From Contendibacter sp031732755 (lineage in GTDB: Bacteria; Pseudomonadota; Gammaproteobacteria; Competibacterales; Competibacteraceae), in the NCBI GenBank assembly GCA_031732755.1, contig JAVMKI010000059.1, positions 35,221-99,220 on the forward strand: a stretch of DNA of 64,000 bases, read 5' to 3'. Below the pieces are notes generated by a model. The model was not told where the DNA came from. It saw only the letters and a list, made by a program, of their open reading frames with translations, and searched no databases. Shown in pieces: positions 7,774 to 16,719 of this stretch; the first letter of the stretch is position 1, and every line of letters begins with the position of its first letter. Made by a program: the position numbers and the translations under genes.

Positions 7774-9057
7774 TTACTGGAACTTCCAGATAAAGTTGGC
7801 AGCCAGGAAGAACATCTGGACGTCGTAGCTGCCGACCAGATCGCCGCGCCCGCCCAGGGCCGGCGGGTTCGCCGATTTATTCACATCCGTGGTGCCGCCA
7901 TAAATGTACGCCGCGGCGACACCCCACTCGAAGTCTGGCCGGACCTGATTCTGCGCTCCGACGCCGAAGCGCCAGGCGGCATTGGCCGGCAGCGCGGGGG
8001 AGATGTTGCCGTTATCCTGAAATTCGGAGTCGTAGGCAACGCCAAAATTGACGGTCCAGGGGTCGCTAACCCGCACTTGGGCGCCGAGGGCGACGTGCCA
8101 GGTGTCTTTGAAGTCGAGATCGGTGGTCAGGCTGCGGGGATCGTTGGAGTCGACCGTGACGTCGACGCGCCCGAACTTGGACCAGTCCTGCCAGCCGAGA
8201 CTGCCGAGCAGCGCCCAGCGGTCGTCTATCTGCTGGTAGAAGCTGGCGTTGACCGTTTGGGGAATGCGCATCCCCAACTCGATATTGTTATTCAACAAAC
8301 CCCTCTGCCCCAACAGCGCCTCCAGCCCCGGAGCCAAGCCGGAGAACTCCGTGTTGGCGCTAAAGTCAAGATTCACCTGGGAGGTGTAAGTCAGGCCGAG
8401 GCGCGTGCCGGGCTTGGGTTCGTAGAGCACGCCGAGGTTGACGCCGAATCCCCACTCCTGGTCCTCCAGCTCCAGTTGAGCATCCGCCGCTCCTGGCAGG
8501 ACGTTATTGACCGCCACCTGGTTGCGAAAGATGCCGTAGGTGGCGTTGAGACTGGCTCCAAGGGAAAGTTCCGGACTGACCTGCCAAGCGATAGCCGGGA
8601 GCAGAGAGACGCCAAGCAGAGTGGACTCCTGGATGTAATAGCGTCCGACCCAGTGGCTGTCGTAACTCTCGGCCAGGCCGAAGTTGCCGGTGGAGGCGAC
8701 GCCCACGGTCAATTCAGGCGAGAGGCGCTGGGTGTAGAACAGTCCGCCACCGGGGAACCAGCCGATGGGGTTGCCGCCGTCGCCCTGGCCCAGTCCCGGT
8801 GACGTGTTGGAATCGATGGAGAAGCTGACATCGCCGTAGAGCACCTGCGTCCCCAGCAGCACCTGCTGGCCAGCGAGGCGGGACATGCCGGCGGGATTGG
8901 TCAGGATAGTGGAGGCGTCCTGGGCACGGGCGCTGTAGCCCGCCGAGGCAAGCCCCACGTCGGCGGTCCCTACCTCGTACAGCAGTAACCCGCCGGCGGA
9001 GGCGCTGCTGGAAAAAACCGCGATCGTGACGATAAGTAGATTGCGTTGGAACAACAT
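7774..9057 (-). CDS. FadL/OmpP1-family outer-membrane channel
   Basis: The 427-residue protein has a signal peptide (LLIVTIAVFSSSASA) and the FadL N-terminal hatch signature: the alternating GLASAGYSARAQDASTILTNPAGMS segment, whose NPAGM is diagnostic. A long beta-barrel follows, ending in Phe-Gln. FadL proteins carry long-chain fatty acids and other hydrophobic compounds across the outer membrane. A strong ribosome site (AGGGGGAA) precedes ATG 9057, and a perfect hairpin sits upstream of it. The multiheme cytochrome gene follows after 40 bp, so uptake and periplasmic electron transfer may be linked. The substrate is unknown. Confidence 0.9.
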   Translation of the reverse strand: MLFQRNLLIVTIAVFSSSASAGGLLLYEVGTADVGLASAGYSARAQDASTILTNPAGMSRLAGQQVLLGTQVLYGDVSFSIDSNTSPGLGQGDGGNPIGWFPGGGLFYTQRLSPELTVGVASTGNFGLAESYDSHWVGRYYIQESTLLGVSLLPAIAWQVSPELSLGASLNATYGIFRNQVAVNNVLPGAADAQLELEDQEWGFGVNLGVLYEPKPGTRLGLTYTSQVNLDFSANTEFSGLAPGLEALLGQRGLLNNNIELGMRIPQTVNASFYQQIDDRWALLGSLGWQDWSKFGRVDVTVDSNDPRSLTTDLDFKDTWHVALGAQVRVSDPWTVNFGVAYDSEFQDNGNISPALPANAAWRFGVGAQNQVRPDFEWGVAAAYIYGGTTDVNKSANPPALGGRGDLVGSYDVQMFFLAANFIWKFQ

Positions 9058-9075
9058 GACGATTCCCCCTTGGAT

Positions 9076-9099
9076 ATAACACCTCCAGTGAGGTGTTAT
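9076..9099. promoter_or_regulatory. Perfect palindrome upstream of fadL
   Basis: Ten-base arms (ATAACACCTC / GAGGTGTTAT) are separated by CAGT, 19 bp before the fadL start. It could be an operator or a leader hairpin. It carries no run of T on the minus strand that would make it a terminator. Confidence 0.6.
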
Positions 9100-9299
9100 G
9101 GTTATAGGATTGAGTAAGTCCTGGTTCGGGACTCTGGATTCGCGCCAACGCTAATACTCCAACCGAACTGATTCGGCTGCCCAATTAAAGAGCACCTTGA
9201 AACCGAAGTTGCTGAACACGAAAAAGACGCTTGGGTATGGCGAGCGCGATTCGCAAAAGTGCCCACGGCGCTCTTCACCGTAGCGTCGCGATTCGATAT

Positions 9300-9872
9300 T
9301 CAGTTAAGCGGGTCATCCTTCCAGTACTTGGTGCCTTGCACACTGCCTTTGGCCATCAGGCCAGTCTTTGTAAACTGATAGATCGTGATTCCCTGTGGCG
9401 ATTCGAGCTCGCCGGTCGCGCCGCCTTTACCCTCTACCGTGGCGGTTGCAGCCGTTTCACCGCCAAAAGTCCAGCCTTTATCGAGAAACTCTTTTAGAAC
9501 GGCTCGCTTCTTAAAAATCAACACCGTGCGAGTGTCTTCGAAACCAATACCGAGCCCCCCAGCTACGGCGCTCATTCTCATGTAGGTATCGCGGCCGTTC
9601 AGGTTGTCGCGCACCACGCCCCGGCCGCCGCTACCGCCAACGAACAGGATGTGCACGCCCGCAGCACCAAACACGCCATAACCCGCCGCACTGCGCACCT
9701 GCGTCCTGGCGTGGGGGACCTCTTTGTAGAGCTGGTCTAACGTTTCCTCACGCATTTGTCGCAGTGCGTCTCGAATTGCGGCCTTATCTTCGGCTGCGCT
9801 AGCGGCAGGCGTGCCGAGCGTGCAGCAGCAGGCAAGACCCAGGACGGCCAGCAACCGGTCAACGCGTCGCAT
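9300..9872 (-). CDS. SYLF (Ysc84-type) lipid-binding domain protein
   Basis: The 190-residue secreted protein has a signal peptide ending near ASAAEDKAA and the SYLF domain: SAAGYGVFGAAGVHILFVGGS, then a GGLGIGFEDTRTVLIF block and GWTFGGETAATA. SYLF proteins bind phosphoinositides or other lipids in eukaryotes; bacterial members are periplasmic or outer-membrane associated with unclear roles. The start at 9872 overlaps the stop of the upstream antiporter gene by 14 bp, so both are probably one transcript. A cysteine-rich stretch (LACCCTLG) in the signal region could act as a lipobox, but no strict consensus is visible. Confidence 0.85.
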   Translation of the reverse strand: MRRVDRLLAVLGLACCCTLGTPAASAAEDKAAIRDALRQMREETLDQLYKEVPHARTQVRSAAGYGVFGAAGVHILFVGGSGGRGVVRDNLNGRDTYMRMSAVAGGLGIGFEDTRTVLIFKKRAVLKEFLDKGWTFGGETAATATVEGKGGATGELESPQGITIYQFTKTGLMAKGSVQGTKYWKDDPLN

Positions 9873-11199
9873 CGCTCTTCTCCTCTAAAATCATCCGTCG
9901 ACCGAAATGTTCGGTCAGCACCGGTCCCAGAATCGCGGTCAGCACCATTAGCACGATCACGGCGTTGAGCACCGACTCGGTGATTAACCGGTCGCCGTCG
10001 GCGTTCACCGCATCATAAGCCGCTATCGCCGCTGCCAGCGTCGCCGCCACCTGGGGCAGCGACAGCGACCACATGGTCAAGGTCTCCGGCCAATCGTAAC
10101 CGTAGAACCAACGCGTTGCTGTAGCTGCCAGGAACTTGCCGACGAACAAAGCGGCGGTGATCGCAACGACGAACCAGAGGCTATTCAGCAGAGTCGCCCC
10201 GAATACCGGTAGGTTGAGGCGGACGCCGATAGCCAGGAAAAATAGGGGTATAAACAAGCTCTCGCCCATCAGCACTACCTCTTCGCGGACCGGTGAATGC
10301 TCGAGCAACCGGTTGACGGCGATGCCAGCGAGGAAAGCGCCGACGATGTCTTCGAGATGGATGAAATGCGCGCCTGCGGCCGCGACCATCACGATGAGGA
10401 AAGTGAAGACGAACAGTGCCTGCTCGTTTTTATGGTGATGGCGAAAATAAGCGCGCCCGAGCAGCGGTAATCCCTGCAAGATGATGACCGCAAACACGGC
10501 CAGCTCGGCCAACTGGGTACCGAGACCCAGCAGCGAAAAGCCTCCTTTGTGAATCGAAATACAGACGGCGAGGACGAGCAGCGAAGCAATGTCAGTGAAG
10601 ATCGTCGCGCCTACCGTCACCGCCACCGGCTCACTCTTGCCAAGACCCAATTTGTTGATGATCGGAAAACCTAACAGCGTGTGCGACGCGATTAGCGATC
10701 CGATCAGCAGGGCTGCAACCCACCCAAAGCCGAAGAACAGCGCAACGAGGATGCCGCCCAGCATAGGAAAAACAAAGGTCATGGCGCCAAACCCCATCGA
10801 CCGTTGCCGAGCTGCGTTGAAGACCTGCATGTCGATCTCGAGGCCCGCGATAAACATCAGAAAAACCCGACCAACGCTCGCGAACAGCTCGACGGCCGGT
10901 GCGTCTGGTGGAACGATGGCGGAGGCGTAGGGACCCACCAGCACGCCGCCGAACAACAGCCCCACTACCCCCGGCAGCCGCAGCCGCTCGAACAGCGGTG
11001 GTAGCAGCAACACCAGAAACAAAACCAGGGTGAATTTCTCGAACGGGGAAGCATGATCGCGAAAGTACGCGACCACCACTCCCGGCTGCCACATGCTGGC
11101 TAGAACAATGACCGTTCCCAGCATGGTCGCGACGAGGAGCCAATGCCTTCTAAGGGAAAGCCACAAGCCTTGCGGGAGTCGATGGATAGTGTTCGCCAT
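9859..11199 (-). CDS. Cation:proton antiporter, CPA2 (Kef-like)
   Basis: The 446-residue integral membrane protein has about twelve helices. Family segments include RLPGVVGLLFGGVLVGPYA, the LMFIAGLEIDM block with the conserved acidic residue, and LEDIVGAFLAGIAVNRLLEHS. It lacks the C-terminal TrkA-N regulatory domain of true KefB/KefC, so it is the short Na+/H+ exchanger form. It exchanges protons for Na+ or K+ at the inner membrane. The SYLF gene overlaps its 3' end. A gap of about 250 bp upstream should contain the promoter. Confidence 0.9.
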   Translation of the reverse strand: MANTIHRLPQGLWLSLRRHWLLVATMLGTVIVLASMWQPGVVVAYFRDHASPFEKFTLVLFLVLLLPPLFERLRLPGVVGLLFGGVLVGPYASAIVPPDAPAVELFASVGRVFLMFIAGLEIDMQVFNAARQRSMGFGAMTFVFPMLGGILVALFFGFGWVAALLIGSLIASHTLLGFPIINKLGLGKSEPVAVTVGATIFTDIASLLVLAVCISIHKGGFSLLGLGTQLAELAVFAVIILQGLPLLGRAYFRHHHKNEQALFVFTFLIVMVAAAGAHFIHLEDIVGAFLAGIAVNRLLEHSPVREEVVLMGESLFIPLFFLAIGVRLNLPVFGATLLNSLWFVVAITAALFVGKFLAATATRWFYGYDWPETLTMWSLSLPQVAATLAAAIAAYDAVNADGDRLITESVLNAVIVLMVLTAILGPVLTEHFGRRMILEEKSDATR

Positions 11200-11450
11200 G
11201 ACTTGGACTGTCCTATGCGCAAGCAGCCTTATTCCGAATAGAACCGTTTAGGCGATGAAGGTAGCAGTGAAACCAACGCGCTGCGGCAAAAAGCGGAAGC
11301 CTTCCTGCAATTTTTCCGCAACATACCAGAACGCGTGAGTGCTTATTTCAAGCATCCCGCCGTCCACTACACTGCTCAATCTCCTATTTCATCGCCAGGT
11401 TAATAACAAACGATGTAGTGAGTGGTGGGAAATATCTATTGTTCTCCAAA

Positions 11451-12251
11451 TCAATTAAGGAATTGCATGTTAAAACCAAAGAATATTTGCCACTCTGGCT
11501 GCCCCGGTCCATCGTCTGCAACGGAAAACTGAGGTTCTACAAAAACATTATAAACGGTTTTGCCTTTTTTTATGACTTGGCCGATACCGACACCCAGCGG
11601 CACGCTGTAAGCGTCGGTTTTCAAATTATACGCCCAGATCGGTGCGGCACGAAGATAGGTGCCACCGCCTAGCTGATAGAAGGCAAACGGCTGAAATGCC
11701 ACGATATTCACGTCTTCTCTATCATCGTCACCGGCAAAACTCGCCTGCCAAGTCAGCAGGTAGCCATATTGAAATCGGGGTGAACTCGCGTTGAACAACA
11801 CGTTCGCAAAACCGGCCGACCACTTGCCACTGCCCAATTCGTCTTTGCTCGCCGTAGGTGCCGTAACTTGTGGACCAAAACCGAAGCTGACGGCCGGATT
11901 GCCAGTATCGATCAAATAAGCCGCAAACACATTAAAATCACCGATACCGGTTTCCTTATCACCATAGGGTGGAGTTGGAAAGGTGTTAACCGGCAATGAA
12001 GCCCGCAATAACCAGTTAGTGTCTGACACGGAAAACGGTTTGGCAAAACGGAACCAAGCTTGGTTGGCCGAATCATCAGACTCGGTCAGCTTACCAATGT
12101 AATAGTCTTGAATATTGAAAGCCGTCATATTAGCCAATGGATTATTAGCTTGAGCAGCCGCATTCGAGTGATCTTGAGCGAGCGCTTTACCCTTTAGCAA
12201 AAGGGCTAACGCGACTATCCTGAAAAGCACCCCCATCGTTTTGGTGCGCAT
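11451..12251 (-). CDS. Outer-membrane beta-barrel protein of unknown function
   Basis: The 266-residue protein starts with a signal peptide (VALALLLKGKALAQ). A beta-rich sequence follows with alternating aromatic residues, ending in FFGFNMQFLN, where the terminal aromatic-containing strand is typical of outer-membrane barrels. The segment NNPLANMTAFNIQDYY resembles proteins often mislabelled neuromedin U or grouped with phenol-degradation MetA-like porins. A good ribosome site (AGGAAA) supports ATG 12251. A strong hairpin separates it from the next gene upstream. Function is not known. Confidence 0.7.
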   Translation of the reverse strand: MRTKTMGVLFRIVALALLLKGKALAQDHSNAAAQANNPLANMTAFNIQDYYIGKLTESDDSANQAWFRFAKPFSVSDTNWLLRASLPVNTFPTPPYGDKETGIGDFNVFAAYLIDTGNPAVSFGFGPQVTAPTASKDELGSGKWSAGFANVLFNASSPRFQYGYLLTWQASFAGDDDREDVNIVAFQPFAFYQLGGGTYLRAAPIWAYNLKTDAYSVPLGVGIGQVIKKGKTVYNVFVEPQFSVADDGPGQPEWQIFFGFNMQFLN

Positions 12252-12283
12252 ACAGCTTTCCTGTGTCAGGTCTGGACTTCATA

Positions 12284-12322
12284 GCAGGAGCCGCCAACCG
12301 TGTTACGGTTGGCGGCTCCTGC
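12284..12322. terminator. Long perfect hairpin between two minus-strand genes
   Basis: Arms of 17 bp (GCAGGAGCCGCCAACCG and its complement) surround a 5-base loop. It lies 17 bp past the stop of the upstream periplasmic protein gene and ahead of the barrel gene start. No T-run follows on either strand, so it may be a terminator of the weaker type, a processing site or an mRNA-stabilising hairpin. Confidence 0.6.
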
Positions 12323-12339
12323 CTAGTACGTGGTTAGGG

Positions 12340-12792
12340 CTACTCCATCGTGACCGTAATACCACTGGAGGACCCAACATTCAGTTGCAGGCCTTCGGTT
12401 CGCGACTCCAGACGCATGATCACGCCATTTTCATTTTTGAGTCGCAACCCACCTACGCCGCCGCCCAACGTAATACTTACGTCCAACTTGGTATAGGTAC
12501 CGGGGAATTTGGCAATATCCTCCAAATCATACACCTCGCCGGCCGCGCTCATCTTTGAAATACCCACGTTAGCGCCTGCGGTTATGCCACCGATCTTGAA
12601 AGGGTATTCTTTGCCATGAAACGTTACCGTGCCGCCGCCACGGGTTCCGCCCAGAATGAAGGCGAATTGCGTCTCGTCGATCGAGACGGTTCCGGACGGT
12701 TTCTTGGCGTCCGCCGCCAGCGTCAGCCCCCCTGCCAGAAGCGTGGCGGCTAACACGACGAAACCGGCTGTCTTGCGAATATTTTTCATCAT
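12340..12792 (-). CDS. Small periplasmic protein, DUF1134/EipA-like
   Basis: The 150-residue product starts MMKNIRKTAGFVVLAATLLA with a clear signal peptide cut near LTLAADA. The mature part alternates glycine-rich strands (FILGGTRGGGTVTFHGKEYP, ITAGANVGISKMSAAGEVYD), reminiscent of DUF1134/EipA proteins, which support cell-envelope integrity in alphaproteobacteria. The start is fixed by AAGGAGAAA just upstream of the double ATG; the frame extends further upstream without similarity. It lies between a HAD phosphatase gene and a barrel protein gene, all on the minus strand. The family assignment is tentative. Confidence 0.6.
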   Translation of the reverse strand: MMKNIRKTAGFVVLAATLLAGGLTLAADAKKPSGTVSIDETQFAFILGGTRGGGTVTFHGKEYPFKIGGITAGANVGISKMSAAGEVYDLEDIAKFPGTYTKLDVSITLGGGVGGLRLKNENGVIMRLESRTEGLQLNVGSSSGITVTME

Positions 12793-12954
12793 CCTATTTC
12801 TCCTTACGGTTAAAGTGGACACAAAATTTGAGGTCCAATGCGACAAAGGCATTCGCTAAGTGTATGCGGATGCAAGCGAAATTCTGCTGAGGATGTCGAT
12901 CCGGGAAATCGACGCTGGTGTACCAGCGGAGGTTATGGCACCAAAATCAGCACC

Positions 12955-13959
12955 TTATGGCTCAAAGGCAAAGATCCGCTTCCAGTCATTCTTCATGCTG
13001 ATGACGACCCAGCCTTGCTGCTTCGCTTCGGTCATGAGTGCGTCGCTGAACGTACCGATTTTCGACTCCGCGCCGTAAGCCCACTCGCGTCCGGCGTCGT
13101 CGTGATGCACCAGCATCATCAGCCGCGCGCCGCCGCCGGCTTGCGTCCACTCCAACATCTGCTGATCGCCGTCCGAATTGCCAAACGCGGCGATAGGCCG
13201 GCGGCCGATGTGCGAATTGATGCCGACCGGCTTGCCGGCCTTGTCGTCAATGAAGTTGATTTCAGGCAAGCGCACCAGCGCTGGCTTGCCGTAGCGTGTT
13301 TCAAACTTCGTCTTGATGCTGCTGCCCACCACCTGTTCGGGCGGGATGCCATAGACTTTTTCGGTCCACGGCCGCATGAACTCGATGCCGCCGCCGGACA
13401 CGATGAAGGTTTTGAAATGGTGTTCGCGCAGATAGGCCAGCAGTTCGAGCATGGGCTGATACACCATCTCGGTATAAGGCCGGCCGGTTTTGGGATGTTT
13501 TGCCGTGGCGAGCCAGTCCTTCACCGTCTGCTCGAATTCTGCCGTAGTCATTCCGGCATGGGTGGCCATAACGATCTCGGCGAGGGCTTTCTCGCCGCCC
13601 TCCAACACGCCTTTCATATCGCCTTTGAGCAAGGAAGCAAACGGTTCCTGATCCTTCCATTCGGGATGCTGGGGCGCAAGCGCCTTCACGCGATCAAGCG
13701 CGAATAGGAGCTGGAAATACATCGGTTGCTCGGCCCAAAGCGTGCCGTCGTTATCGAACGTGGCGATACGTTCAGGGATCGGTACGAAGTCGGGCGAATG
13801 CTCCTTCGTCACCTTGGCGACAAACGCCACGATAGCCTGTTTGGCCGGGCCTTCCTGCCAAGAGGGGAGCGGGTCGGCAGCACGAGCGACCATCGCGGCG
13901 AAGGCGAGCACGCTGGCGACCATGCAGATGAGGATGTGTTTGCTGCTGCTTAGTTTCAT
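12955..13959 (-). CDS. Periplasmic HAD-superfamily phosphatase
   Basis: The 334-residue protein has a signal peptide (MKLSSSKHILICMVASVLAF, cut near ARAADP). The HAD motifs are in order: DNDGTLW (motif I, nucleophile and general acid Asp), FIVSGGGIEFM (motif II Ser), a Lys region KTKFETRYGKP, and AFGNSDGDQQML (motif IV). An acid-phosphatase-like hydrolase of small phosphoesters is likely. ATG 13959 is preferred because it gives a clean signal peptide and an AGGGGAA ribosome site. It follows the sulfatase gene in the same direction, suggesting a shared role in releasing phosphate or sulfate from organic esters. Confidence 0.85.
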   Translation of the reverse strand: MKLSSSKHILICMVASVLAFAAMVARAADPLPSWQEGPAKQAIVAFVAKVTKEHSPDFVPIPERIATFDNDGTLWAEQPMYFQLLFALDRVKALAPQHPEWKDQEPFASLLKGDMKGVLEGGEKALAEIVMATHAGMTTAEFEQTVKDWLATAKHPKTGRPYTEMVYQPMLELLAYLREHHFKTFIVSGGGIEFMRPWTEKVYGIPPEQVVGSSIKTKFETRYGKPALVRLPEINFIDDKAGKPVGINSHIGRRPIAAFGNSDGDQQMLEWTQAGGGARLMMLVHHDDAGREWAYGAESKIGTFSDALMTEAKQQGWVVISMKNDWKRIFAFEP

Positions 13960-14071
13960 GGATTCCCCTGATCTATAGAGCTTGCGGGCTATGCCGTGGA
14001 GGAAATAGCCCGCGTCAACCATCCGAACGGACTGGATTCCTCAGTCCTCGAAAAAATCCCCTAATCCCTAA

Positions 14072-14094
14072 CTCCTCTCCCGGTGGGAGAGGAG
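14072..14094 (-). terminator. Hairpin terminator behind the sulfatase gene
   Basis: A perfect 10-bp stem (CTCCTCTCCC / GGGAGAGGAG) with a 3-base loop starts 8 bp past the sulfatase stop. A TTTTTT run follows about 16 bases later on the minus strand. This is probably a partial terminator between the sulfatase and phosphatase genes. Confidence 0.6.
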
Positions 14095-14101
14095 TATTTG
14101 C

Positions 14102-16015
14102 TCAATTCCCGGTCGGCATCGGGAGAGTGACACCTTCCTTGCTTAACTGCTCACGAACCCACTGGAATTTCTGATAGTTCGAGAGCGTGATCGGACCTGT
14201 GTAGCCCTCACTCTGCATCTTGCGCGGCGGGTACTGGACGTAGGTCTTCATCAGGTCCTGGATTGCCTGGCTGATAGTAACCAGCGTCCAGGTGTGCTCC
14301 GTATAGTTGTTCATGAAGATGTCGTAGCGCTCTTGCGGGTCCTGCCACAGATCGAAGACCTGGGGCACGATGGCGACGTACTTGTCCGGCCCTTTCCAAC
14401 CCAGGTTGGAGTCCACCGCGAGGCTGCCCGTTGGCTGCCCGTTATCGCCACGCAGGTTGAAGACCGCCTTATAGTGCCCCACGCGCGCCGCACCCGGCGT
14501 CAGTTCATTTTCGGTGAAGTAGAACCAGGCAGTGCGGGGGTCCTTACCGGTGCCGAACAGGACCGGGGTCATGTCGTAGCTGTCGAAGATGATCGGCTGG
14601 CCCTCGCGGTCCTTCTCCGGCAGCTTCACGCCCGCGACTGAGGCGAAGGTCGCCATCAGGTCGAGGCCGCCGACGATGTCATGGTTCTTCGCGTCCGCCT
14701 TGATCTTTCCGGGCCAAACAGCGATCGCCGGCACGCGGTTGCCGCCCTCGCGCACCGTGCCCTTGGTGCCACGGAACGGCGTATAGCCAGCGTCCGGGTA
14801 CACGTCCTGCCAGGCGCCGTTATCGGTAGTGAAGAAGACCAGCGTGTTCTGGTCGAGGCCGAGTTCGCGCAGCTTATCCATGATGTGGCCAACGCGCGTG
14901 TCAAATTCGACCATCGAGTCGGCGTACTTGCTCTTCGACATGGATTTGTGCTCGAACTCGGGCGCCGGCAGGTTCGGTTGGTGTACCTTCATGAAGTTGA
15001 CGTTGAGGAAGAACGGCTTGCTCGGGTTCTTCGCCGCCTTGTCGAGGAATTCCAACGCCGCCTTCTCCACATAGCCGTCGAAGAACGGGATGCCGACCAC
15101 GCCGTCCGGATACGTGACGCCGTGAAGCGTGACGGGCTTACCAGGCTCGTTGACGTACTGGCCGTTGATCTTGAAGTCCTCCTTCGCCTTCTCGCCCGCC
15201 TTGCCGGAAAGCGACCCGATAGTCACCTTGTTGAACATGGCCCGCAACTCCGGGTCCATGTCCGGGAACCAGGTCGGATCCCCATAGGTATAGGCATTGA
15301 GGTGGTACAGGCCGACGTACTTCATCTCGTCGTAGCCCTGCGCGTTGGGTAGCGCATAGTCGGCCTCGCCGAGATGCCACTTGCCAGTGAAGTAGGTCTG
15401 GTAGCCGCCCTGTTTGAGGACAGAAGCCAGGGTCCATTCCGCCTTCGGCAATCCACCGCCCTGGCCCTGGAACGCCACCGTCGTCATGCCGCTGCGGTTC
15501 GGGATGCGCCCAGTCTGCATCGCCGCCCGGCCCGGCGTGCAGCTCGGTTGGGCATAGAATGAGAAGAACGTCATCCCATCGGCCGCCATCTTGTCGAGAC
15601 TCGGCGTGGGCATGCCGCGCCCTTCACCACCGCCATAGGGGCCGAGGTCGCCTACACCGACGTCGTCACCGACGATGAACAGGATGTTGGGTTTGCCACC
15701 GGTCGCGCTGGCCGGGCTGCCGATGGTCAGCTTCTGGCCCGGCTTGATCTCGTTCGAGGTCAGTTGGTTCTGTGCTTTCAGGGTGTCCGCCGAGACCTGG
15801 AAACGCTCGCCGATGGCGATCAATTCGTCGCCATCGACGACAACATAGATAGCGGCGCCAGTGTCGTACTGGCCCCGGGCGTGGTGGCGCGGTCCCTGGT
15901 CGGCAGCTTGGACGCTGCCGATAGCCAGACAGGCCGTCAGGGCCAGGACCGAGCTGGCGGTTTTGAGCCCCGACACGAGGGGCAGTTTCCGGAACGTTCG
16001 TTTGTTGAGTGGCAT
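14102..16015 (-). CDS. Secreted arylsulfatase with N-terminal LysM domain
   Basis: The 637-residue protein has a signal peptide ending near SVQAADQ. A LysM module follows at roughly residues 50-100 (VDGDELIAIGERFQVSADTL, IKPGQKLTIG), then an alkaline-phosphatase-fold sulfatase starting at PNILFIVGDDVGVGDLGPYG. The active-site CTPGR fits the CxPxR signature whose cysteine is converted to formylglycine. FTTDNGAW provides metal ligands. It should hydrolyse sulfate esters in the periplasm, with LysM anchoring it to peptidoglycan. GGAGG ahead of ATG 16015 supports the start. A response-regulator gene lies 115 bp upstream. The LysM fusion is unusual for the family. Confidence 0.9.
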   Translation of the reverse strand: MPLNKRTFRKLPLVSGLKTASSVLALTACLAIGSVQAADQGPRHHARGQYDTGAAIYVVVDGDELIAIGERFQVSADTLKAQNQLTSNEIKPGQKLTIGSPASATGGKPNILFIVGDDVGVGDLGPYGGGEGRGMPTPSLDKMAADGMTFFSFYAQPSCTPGRAAMQTGRIPNRSGMTTVAFQGQGGGLPKAEWTLASVLKQGGYQTYFTGKWHLGEADYALPNAQGYDEMKYVGLYHLNAYTYGDPTWFPDMDPELRAMFNKVTIGSLSGKAGEKAKEDFKINGQYVNEPGKPVTLHGVTYPDGVVGIPFFDGYVEKAALEFLDKAAKNPSKPFFLNVNFMKVHQPNLPAPEFEHKSMSKSKYADSMVEFDTRVGHIMDKLRELGLDQNTLVFFTTDNGAWQDVYPDAGYTPFRGTKGTVREGGNRVPAIAVWPGKIKADAKNHDIVGGLDLMATFASVAGVKLPEKDREGQPIIFDSYDMTPVLFGTGKDPRTAWFYFTENELTPGAARVGHYKAVFNLRGDNGQPTGSLAVDSNLGWKGPDKYVAIVPQVFDLWQDPQERYDIFMNNYTEHTWTLVTISQAIQDLMKTYVQYPPRKMQSEGYTGPITLSNYQKFQWVREQLSKEGVTLPMPTGN

Positions 16016-16130
16016 GAGCGATATCCTCCGGTTGAGAAGTGGTATCAGAATCCCGTGCCCAGGTTGCGGGGCCGGGGTAAGGGTTGGAGACGAGGGCGCT
16101 GAAGAATGGCGCGGGATGGGTGGTGGGCGT

Positions 16131-16514
16131 TTATCCCAGTCTCGCGGATTTGATCGCGGTGTCGATGGCCTCCAGCAATGCGGTGCCGCGAAACGGTTTG
16201 GCCAGATAAGCCGCCGCGCCCCGCCGCGCCGCCTCCTCGCTCAAACCCGGCGCGTCATACGCCGTGATCAGGATCACCGGCGGCCTCCCGCCGGGCGTGC
16301 GCCGGGCGGCCAATAGGTCGAAACCGGACATCCCCGGCAATTTCAGGTCGCAGACCACGCACGCGGCGTCCCCGGCGGCGGCATCCGCCAGCAATGCCTC
16401 CGCCGAAGCGTAGGTCACGGTCCGCCAACCGGCGGCGTTCAGCAGGCGTTCGAGCGCTGGTCGCAAGCTATCGTCATCCTCGACGACGAGAATCTTCTGG
16501 CCGATCCTTCCCAT
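16131..16514 (-). CDS. Single-domain response regulator (REC only)
   Basis: The 127-residue protein is a lone receiver: acidic pocket VEDDDSL, phospho-acceptor in VVCDLKLPGMSGFDL, the switch threonine in ILITAYDA and the Lys in LAKPFRG. It has no output domain, so it may relay phosphate or act through protein contacts. GGAGG precedes ATG 16514. It follows a sensor kinase and a FixJ-type regulator on the same strand, after about 205 bp of non-coding DNA, and probably belongs to that circuit. Confidence 0.88.
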   Translation of the reverse strand: MGRIGQKILVVEDDDSLRPALERLLNAAGWRTVTYASAEALLADAAAGDAACVVCDLKLPGMSGFDLLAARRTPGGRPPVILITAYDAPGLSEEAARRGAAAYLAKPFRGTALLEAIDTAIKSARLG

Positions 16515-16719
16515 CGCGGACCTCCTCGCCGACGGACCGGCCGATCAATACAGAAGTACAAACAGGTGATCGGCTCTTCACCAATGAATGGAATGTCCGA
16601 CCGAACCGTATGTTTTTTATTTATCATCTCATCGGGACGGCTCCGAGGCCATTGGACGAAAGGGCAATGGAGCTTGCCCGAAAGGGCAATGGCAAACGGG
16701 GCCGCGAGCACGGCCGGGG

